From NCBI GenBank assembly GCA_045637425.1, contig JAZTZL010000002.1, positions 1 to 11,666 of the forward strand: 11,666 nucleotides of DNA. The letters run 5' to 3'. The DNA comes from CAJGBR01 sp045637425 (GTDB lineage Bacteria > Bacteroidota > Bacteroidia > Bacteroidales > Rikenellaceae). Both the position numbers and the translations under genes were made by a program. Below, in pieces: positions 7,612 through 11,666 of the stretch (position 1 is the stretch's first letter; every line of letters starts with the position of its first letter). Below the pieces are notes generated by a model, which was not told where the DNA came from, did no database searches, and worked only from the letters and a program-made list of their open reading frames with translations.

Positions 7612-8280
7612 TTATTTACCGACACTTTGCGCCAAAGCACAGAAGTAGCGATTCTCATCAAGGTTTAGCGTTTTCAAAATGGTCGGAGAGAAACTGCCTC
7701 GAGTAATAGCCCTCAGGCCGTGCCCAGCAGTATAAATATTCACATTTTCAGCAGCACCGGCTGCATCTAGACCGCACGAGTAACGGATTGCATCTTGAGG
7801 CATCTGCTTGCCATCATAAACAGATTTGTCTGCAATATATACCAAATTCATCTGAGCAGTAGACACAAAAGGTTGTGCGCCAGATTCTGCACGATAATCA
7901 CCCTCCAGCACTCTAACCAACTTATGCTCTTTTTCGTCATAAAGATAAACTCCGTCAGCAAAAAAAGCGTACACTTTAATCGGGTAAAGGCCAAGCGCAG
8001 ACGGCGCAGTTTTGTGTCCATCAGGTCTATTTATCCCTGCTGCAGCCCAGATTACACCAGATACCTCTTCCAAAGTCAGAGGCTCATTACCATATTCACG
8101 CCACGAGCGACGCAACTGCAACGCTTCGTTTACGGTGAACCCCGCAACCACGTCGGGCTTAACCAACTTAATTTCTTCAGTAAAGTTAATTTGAGTTTTG
8201 GTTGTTTCGGTTTTCTTCTGAACAGCATTATTGCAACACGCAGTCAAACATAGTGTCGCAAACATAATCATCAATCTCAT
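7612..8280 (-). CDS. Nitroreductase-family (SagB/ThcOx-like) flavin-dependent lipoprotein
   Basis: A 222-residue protein with a lipoprotein signal: a hydrophobic run and the lipobox L-T-A-C with Cys15 as the lipid-bearing residue. Cys16-Asn-Asn follows, with no acidic export signal, so it is likely anchored facing the periplasm. After a Lys/Thr-rich linker (21-35) comes one nitroreductase-fold domain: RRSWREYG (57-64, the N-terminal FMN-phosphate contact region), LTLEEVSGVIWAAAGINRPDG (68-88), APSALGLYP (92-100), and NIYTAGHGLRAI (181-192) near the C-terminus. These fit the SagB/ThcOx-like branch of FMN oxidoreductases, but no partner peptide or cyclodehydratase gene is nearby, so the substrate is unknown. 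It stands alone, convergent with the transporter gene. No convincing promoter was found; the best -7 match, TATCTTCG (8311-8318, minus), lacks a -33 box. Confidence 0.87.
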   Translation of the reverse strand: MRLMIMFATLCLTACCNNAVQKKTETTKTQINFTEEIKLVKPDVVAGFTVNEALQLRRSWREYGNEPLTLEEVSGVIWAAAGINRPDGHKTAPSALGLYPIKVYAFFADGVYLYDEKEHKLVRVLEGDYRAESGAQPFVSTAQMNLVYIADKSVYDGKQMPQDAIRYSCGLDAAGAAENVNIYTAGHGLRAITRGSFSPTILKTLNLDENRYFCALAQSVGK

Positions 8281-8347
8281 CTCATATACATTTTAGGATT
8301 CAACTTATCGCGAAGATAGTAATTATTTCAACTGAATATACATATCG

Positions 8348-8360
8348 CGCAACATTTGCG
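8348..8360. repeat. Short palindrome upstream of the nitroreductase lipoprotein gene
   Basis: CGCAA-cat-TTGCG: perfect 5 bp arms with a 3 nt centre, 68 nt upstream of the minus-strand start. Nearby, TATCGCG occurs twice (8306-8312 and 8343-8349), 37 bp apart. GC-rich words stand out in this AT-rich gap, so an operator is possible. Confidence 0.3.
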
Positions 8361-8456
8361 ACTAAAATTCATAAAACTTAGGGCACTCTATGTTTAATGA
8401 AGATGTATCTATCGGAGTATATTAATAGATTTAACACAAAAAAAGTATACAGGTAG

Positions 8457-8487
8457 TTTTTAATTCCAAAAAAAGTTATTACCTTTG
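8457..8487 (+). promoter_or_regulatory. Promoter of the tRNA-Pro gene
   Basis: TTTT (8457-8460, one base off TTTG), a 19 nt gap, then TACCTTTG (8480-8487), a full match to TAnnTTTG. The -7 box ends 18 nt before the mature tRNA. Confidence 0.75.
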
Positions 8488-8505
8488 CACCGCATTTTGA
8501 CAGTT

Positions 8506-8580
8506 CGGGGTGTAGCTCAGCCCGGTTAGAGTACGCGTCTGGGGGGCGTGGGGTCGGAAGTTCGAATCTTCTCACCCCGA
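8506..8580 (+). tRNA. tRNA-Pro, anticodon GGG
   Basis: A complete cloverleaf of 75 nt. The acceptor stem is CGGGGTG with CACCCCG (7 bp), discriminator A. The D-arm is GCTC/GAGT with GG in the loop. The anticodon stem is CGCGT/GCGTG and its loop CTGGGGG gives anticodon GGG at positions 34-36, reading CCC and CCU. The variable loop is GGGTC, and the T-arm is GGAAG/CTTCT with loop TTCGAAT. The G run through positions 34-38 agrees with the G37 typical of tRNA-Pro. The 3' CCA is not encoded (the DNA continues CTTGG), so it must be added by nucleotidyltransferase. It is a single gene with its own promoter and terminator. Confidence 0.97.
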
Positions 8581-8586
8581 CTTGGT

Positions 8587-8628
8587 AAAAGCATTGATAA
8601 TCTGATGATTGTCGATGCTTTTTTCTTT
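8587..8628 (+). terminator. Terminator of the tRNA-Pro gene
   Basis: A 15 bp stem (8587-8601 with 8608-8622) including two G-T pairs, a 6 nt loop (ctgatg) and a T-run at 8619-8624. It begins 7 nt after the tRNA. Confidence 0.88.
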
Positions 8629-8981
8629 ATATAGTTATCATTATCAGTCTATGTCTATTTACACATTGTATTATCCAAATTTTGATAATGCTACGACTCT
8701 AAAACTATGCAAAAGCAAGTCTTTTCCGACAAATTATTTGTAATTCCAAACACTATACAAACGCTTTAGATTAGATCATACTTGGTATATAATTGAAACA
8801 AAATGAATAAGTAGTGTACAGTACTAATATACATTTAGACAACAAATAGAAACTGTATATGCATTAAATAATATTGTTTAATCTTCGATGTATTGTTTAT
8901 AAAAATTCTAAAATGGACCTGTTGTAATATAAAATAAAATTCATATTTCCAAGAATTTATTTAAAAATTTGTGATTTATTA
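8629..8981. other. AT-rich intergenic DNA with no recognised content
   Basis: About 350 nt between the tRNA terminator and the next promoter, very AT-rich and with stops in all frames. I see only short chance palindromes. There is no copy of the tRNA 3' end, no integrase remnant and no structured RNA I can name. Confidence 0.6.
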
Positions 8982-9013
8982 TTTGATTTTTATATTTTGT
9001 ATTCATACCTTTG
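8982..9013 (+). promoter_or_regulatory. Promoter of the beta-helix lipoprotein gene
   Basis: TTTG (8982-8985), exactly 20 nt, then TACCTTTG (9006-9013): both boxes are full consensus matches. The start of transcription should fall near 9018-9020, leaving an A/T-rich leader of about 36 nt. Confidence 0.78.
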
Positions 9014-9055
9014 TATCGTCATACAATTTGATATTAACTTTAATCTAACAAATAA

Positions 9056-11344
9056 ATGAAGAGATTTTTTTCTTTCTTGGCAGCATCGGCAATGCTGTTT
9101 GTTGCGTCTTGTGCCGAAGACAAAGTTGGCTCAAACAACGGAGATGAGGCTCAAGTTGTGTTTAACTTGGGACTCGAGGGGCAATCAGGGACTCGTGCGA
9201 TTGGTGATGGTACGACTGTAACAGATTTGTACTATCAGGTTTTTGATGAAAACGGAGAGGCTCTTTCACTCACACCAGAACCTGTTAGAATTGAAGATGA
9301 ATTTAGCGCAGAAGACCGCACTGCGGCAGTTGCGTTGAGTTTGTTGAAAGGTAGAACTTACAAGATTGCGTTCTGGGCACAACACAAAGAATCTCAGTAC
9401 GAAGTAGGCAGCGGAATGGTAATCGATGCTAATTACGATTTGAAAGTTGCTAGTAACAATGAAAAACGCGATGCTTTCTTCGCAGTAGTTGATTCTTTTC
9501 AACCTGGAGATAGAACAGATATCACTTTGAGACGTCCGTTTGCGCAATTGAACGTGGGTGTGTTCAAATCAGATTGGGACGCAGCAGTTTCATTCGGTGT
9601 TATAATGTCAAAATCTAAAGTTGTGATTGGCGGTGGTTTGTACAACACTTTCAATCTGATGACAGGAACATTCGAAGACGAAGTTGATAACGTGGAATTT
9701 TCATTGGCAGAAATCCCTGCTGAGACATTGAACGTAGACGTTGATGGTGACACTCTAGTGGTAGACGATGAAAAATTCGTATACTTGTCAATGAACTATA
9801 TGTTCGTCGGAAACGATGAATCAACAAAGAACATTTCAGCAAATTATACATTCCAAGATGTAACTGGAACAAACGAAGTTCTTTTTGATTTGGCAACAGT
9901 TCCGGTACAATACAACCACAGAACAAATATCTTGGGACGTATTTTGACAGGAACAGCAGATTTCCAAGTGACAATCGACGAAAAATTCGATATGCCTGAT
10001 AATGAAAAGATCTATCCGACAGCATTCCCGTGTAACGAAGTTGAACTTATTTTGGCACTGAGATATGCAGACGAACTTGGTCACATTATCACTTTGACCG
10101 GCGATATTGAATTGAATAAATCTCTTAATGTAACTGCCGACAGCACAGTTTTGAGATTGAATGGTCACAATATGACAGTGGTTAATTATAGCGATGAAGT
10201 TGGAATGGGCGAAGCAATTATCGTTCAAACACCAGGTGCTAAATTGACAATCGAAGGCGAAGGTACAGTTACAGCCAATACCCGCGCGGTATGTGCTCTT
10301 GGCAACGACAATGGCATTGAAATTACAATCAAAGGCGGTAAGTATGTCGGCGCATATATGGAATCAGACGTTATCTATGCAAGCGGCACCAACCATATCA
10401 GTATTCAAGGTGGTGAATTCGAAGCATTGACAAAGTCTAATGATGAATATCTCATTTTGAACGATGATAACAAAGATAGCGAAGATCCTAATATCATTTG
10501 TACAGGTGGTATATTCAAGAACTTCGATCCACAAAAAAACGAATCTAAGGACTACGTAAAATATGGTTACACAGTTCTCCATTCAGAAGAGGGTGAAGAT
10601 GAATACCACGAAGTTAAGTTAATCACCGAGGCTTGGGTGAAAAATGAGTCTGAAGTTTTGGCCGCATTGGAAAACCAATTCATCGTAACTCTTCATTTTG
10701 TAGGTGACGGCTTTGGCAAAACTGGTGTTGTACAAAATTATATGGGAGGTTGCACTGTTGATGGTTTCAGTCAAAAGGAACTCCTTGTAAATGGCAATGA
10801 CATTCTCGTAAGTAATGCAACCAATTATGGATTCTCTTGGTTCCTTCCTATTAATGTCACCTTAAATGATATGAATATTCAAGGAGGCGGTGGTATGCAA
10901 ATTGGCGCAGGCAATGTAACTTTTAACAGTGGAAGTATCTATATGAAAACTGGTGCTGGTGTTACTAATCAACGTTATGCGTTCAATTGCGCAGGAACGC
11001 TTACCATTAATGACGGTACATTCAGAATGACAGGAGCTGGTCGTCAATGTTTTGTAGTTGCTCACGCAGGTGCTATTGTATATATTAAAGGTGGTGATTT
11101 CGGAGTTGGTGACACAGACGAAAAAGACTCAAGAAAGATCTCTCCACTTTTGGAAAACAGAGGCGAAATTATCATCACTGGCGGTATATTTGGTTTTGAC
11201 CCGACTCAAATTCCTCTTTATCAAGACGCTGGTAATGAAGACATCGTTGTGGGTTATGCCAACTACGTTGCCGATGGTTACAAAGCCGTTTATAATGATA
11301 ATGATAAAACTTGGAAGGTCGTTAAAGCAGATGATAACGAATAA
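9056..11344 (+). CDS. Surface lipoprotein candidate: DUF6562-like domain plus two beta-helix-like modules
   Basis: A 762-residue lipoprotein. The signal ends in lipobox V-A-S-C with Cys19, and the next residues A-E-D are acidic, as in the export signals that send Bacteroidota lipoproteins to the cell surface. Residues 30-315 resemble the fimbrillin-like DUF6562 family: GTRAIGDG (45-52), RDAFF (138-142) and RRPFAQLNVG (159-168). Residues 325-762 carry beta-helix-like strands of the form I-x-I-x-GG-x-F, with the glycine near 427, 452, 484, 610, 626, 654, 679 and 709. They fall into two related modules. Each begins with a helical N-E-x-E-(x)-L-A-L segment, passes through repeated strands, reaches TGGIF followed by FDP, and ends in a Tyr-rich strand (the second in DGYKAVYNDNDKTWKVV). 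Role unknown; adhesion, matrix or ligand binding are possible. It has its own promoter and terminator and no gene partner in view. I see no catalytic motif. Confidence 0.88.
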   Translation: MKRFFSFLAASAMLFVASCAEDKVGSNNGDEAQVVFNLGLEGQSGTRAIGDGTTVTDLYYQVFDENGEALSLTPEPVRIEDEFSAEDRTAAVALSLLKGRTYKIAFWAQHKESQYEVGSGMVIDANYDLKVASNNEKRDAFFAVVDSFQPGDRTDITLRRPFAQLNVGVFKSDWDAAVSFGVIMSKSKVVIGGGLYNTFNLMTGTFEDEVDNVEFSLAEIPAETLNVDVDGDTLVVDDEKFVYLSMNYMFVGNDESTKNISANYTFQDVTGTNEVLFDLATVPVQYNHRTNILGRILTGTADFQVTIDEKFDMPDNEKIYPTAFPCNEVELILALRYADELGHIITLTGDIELNKSLNVTADSTVLRLNGHNMTVVNYSDEVGMGEAIIVQTPGAKLTIEGEGTVTANTRAVCALGNDNGIEITIKGGKYVGAYMESDVIYASGTNHISIQGGEFEALTKSNDEYLILNDDNKDSEDPNIICTGGIFKNFDPQKNESKDYVKYGYTVLHSEEGEDEYHEVKLITEAWVKNESEVLAALENQFIVTLHFVGDGFGKTGVVQNYMGGCTVDGFSQKELLVNGNDILVSNATNYGFSWFLPINVTLNDMNIQGGGGMQIGAGNVTFNSGSIYMKTGAGVTNQRYAFNCAGTLTINDGTFRMTGAGRQCFVVAHAGAIVYIKGGDFGVGDTDEKDSRKISPLLENRGEIIITGGIFGFDPTQIPLYQDAGNEDIVVGYANYVADGYKAVYNDNDKTWKVVKADDNE

Positions 11345-11364
11345 TCTTTAACTCCTTGTTTAAT

Positions 11365-11410
11365 AGAGAATACGGGATTCAGAAATGAGTCTCGTATTTT
11401 CTTTATTATT
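11365..11410 (+). terminator. Terminator of the beta-helix lipoprotein gene
   Basis: A 17 bp stem (11365-11381 with 11386-11402) containing three G-T pairs, closed by a GAAA tetraloop (11382-11385) and followed by ttattatt. It starts 20 nt after the stop codon. Confidence 0.88.
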
Positions 11411-11548
11411 AATCGTGTAAAAACATAAAATTTGGCCCAAACGCAACGATGTTATCCTCAAGGCAATGATTCTTCTGTTAATTAAAAACAGAAACTGATG
11501 TGTAACTATTCGCTAAAGTACATTAATAGATATAAAAGACACTTAAAT
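11411..11548. other. Intergenic DNA with one hairpin and no gene
   Basis: About 140 nt without a supported reading frame. It holds a perfect 7 bp hairpin (TTCTGTT 11473-11479 with AACAGAA 11487-11493, 7 nt AT-only loop) of unknown role. GTACATTAATAGATATAA (11518-11535) closely repeats a sequence upstream of the tRNA promoter (8417-8434). Confidence 0.5.
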
Positions 11549-11579
11549 TTTGTAAAATGAGAAATAATTCTTACATTTG
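11549..11579 (+). promoter_or_regulatory. Promoter reading out of the right edge
   Basis: TTTG (11549-11552), a 19 nt gap, then TACATTTG (11572-11579): both boxes are full matches. It is followed by about 80 nt of leader before an ATG at 11659. Confidence 0.65.
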
Positions 11580-11658
11580 AGAAGAAAATACGGGCTATAG
11601 TTATATAGTCATCTGCTGTTTGTCGATTCGGGAAAGGCTAAAATAAATAATACGACAA

Positions 11659-11666
11659 ATGAACAG
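11659..11666 (+). CDS. Possible start of the next gene (only 8 nt visible)
   Basis: ATGAACAG at the window end, preceded by an A-rich leader (aataatacgacaa) of the kind seen before other starts here and lying downstream of a good promoter. Only Met-Asn and a partial codon can be read, so the product is unknown. Confidence 0.3.

Noticed and set aside
7795..8253. Plus-strand open frame of 152 codons opposite the nitroreductase lipoprotein gene
   Set aside because: The minus-strand frame carries clear lipobox and flavoprotein motifs, while this frame gives a basic, featureless sequence.
8506..8628. tRNA-Pro as an attachment site for an integrated element
   Set aside because: No second copy of the tRNA 3' end, no integrase and no mobile genes are visible in the following 3 kb.
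8816..8824. GTAC-A-GTAC palindrome in the AT-rich gap
   Set aside because: Nine bases only, far from any start and from the mapped promoter; expected by chance in this composition.
11058..11351. Plus-strand open frame of 97 codons overlapping the end of the beta-helix lipoprotein
   Set aside because: It lies wholly inside the +1 frame of a well-supported gene and has no separate start context or recognisable product.
1..11666. CRISPR array, transposon, phage or toxin-antitoxin content
   Set aside because: No regularly spaced repeats, no transposase or integrase motifs, and no paired small overlapping genes of that kind were seen on either strand.

Overview
The window reads as a chromosomal segment of a Bacteroidales bacterium (phylum Bacteroidota). 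Several things point that way. Promoters have the TTTG / TAnnTTTG form that the Bacteroidota primary sigma factor uses, with a 19-20 nt gap. Starts mostly lack a Shine-Dalgarno sequence and sit in A-rich leaders. Signal peptides tend to leave Gln at the mature N-terminus, and there is a lipoprotein with a fimbrillin-like (DUF6562-type) N-terminal domain of a kind I know only from gut Bacteroidales. I cannot name the genus.

Layout. Positions 1-1346 (minus) hold most of purH (purine synthesis), running off the left edge. Divergent from it is a gpsA-pgi pair (1473-3846, plus) for glycerol-3-phosphate supply and glycolysis, closed by a strong terminator whose T-tail is duplicated. Next comes a self-contained two-gene unit (4076-5029) of small, unrecognised secreted proteins with immunoglobulin-like features, with its own promoter and terminator. 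A third unit (5172-7538) has a porin O/P-family outer-membrane channel and a YeiH/UPF0324 putative anion (sulfate) exporter. It ends in a terminator shared with the convergent minus-strand gene 7612-8280, a lipoprotein of the nitroreductase family.

A tRNA-Pro(GGG) with its own promoter and terminator lies at 8506-8580. After about 475 nt of AT-rich DNA comes a 762-residue surface-lipoprotein candidate (9056-11344): a DUF6562-like N-terminal domain followed by two related beta-helix-like modules. It has its own promoter and terminator. At the right edge another good promoter (11549-11579) points out of the window, and an ATG at 11659 may begin the next gene.

Taken together this is core metabolism interleaved with short envelope-related units. 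I see no CRISPR, transposase, integrase, phage or toxin-antitoxin system. The least explained parts are the two-gene secreted Ig-like unit and the modular lipoprotein. Assignments rest on recognising motifs by eye; no database search was run.
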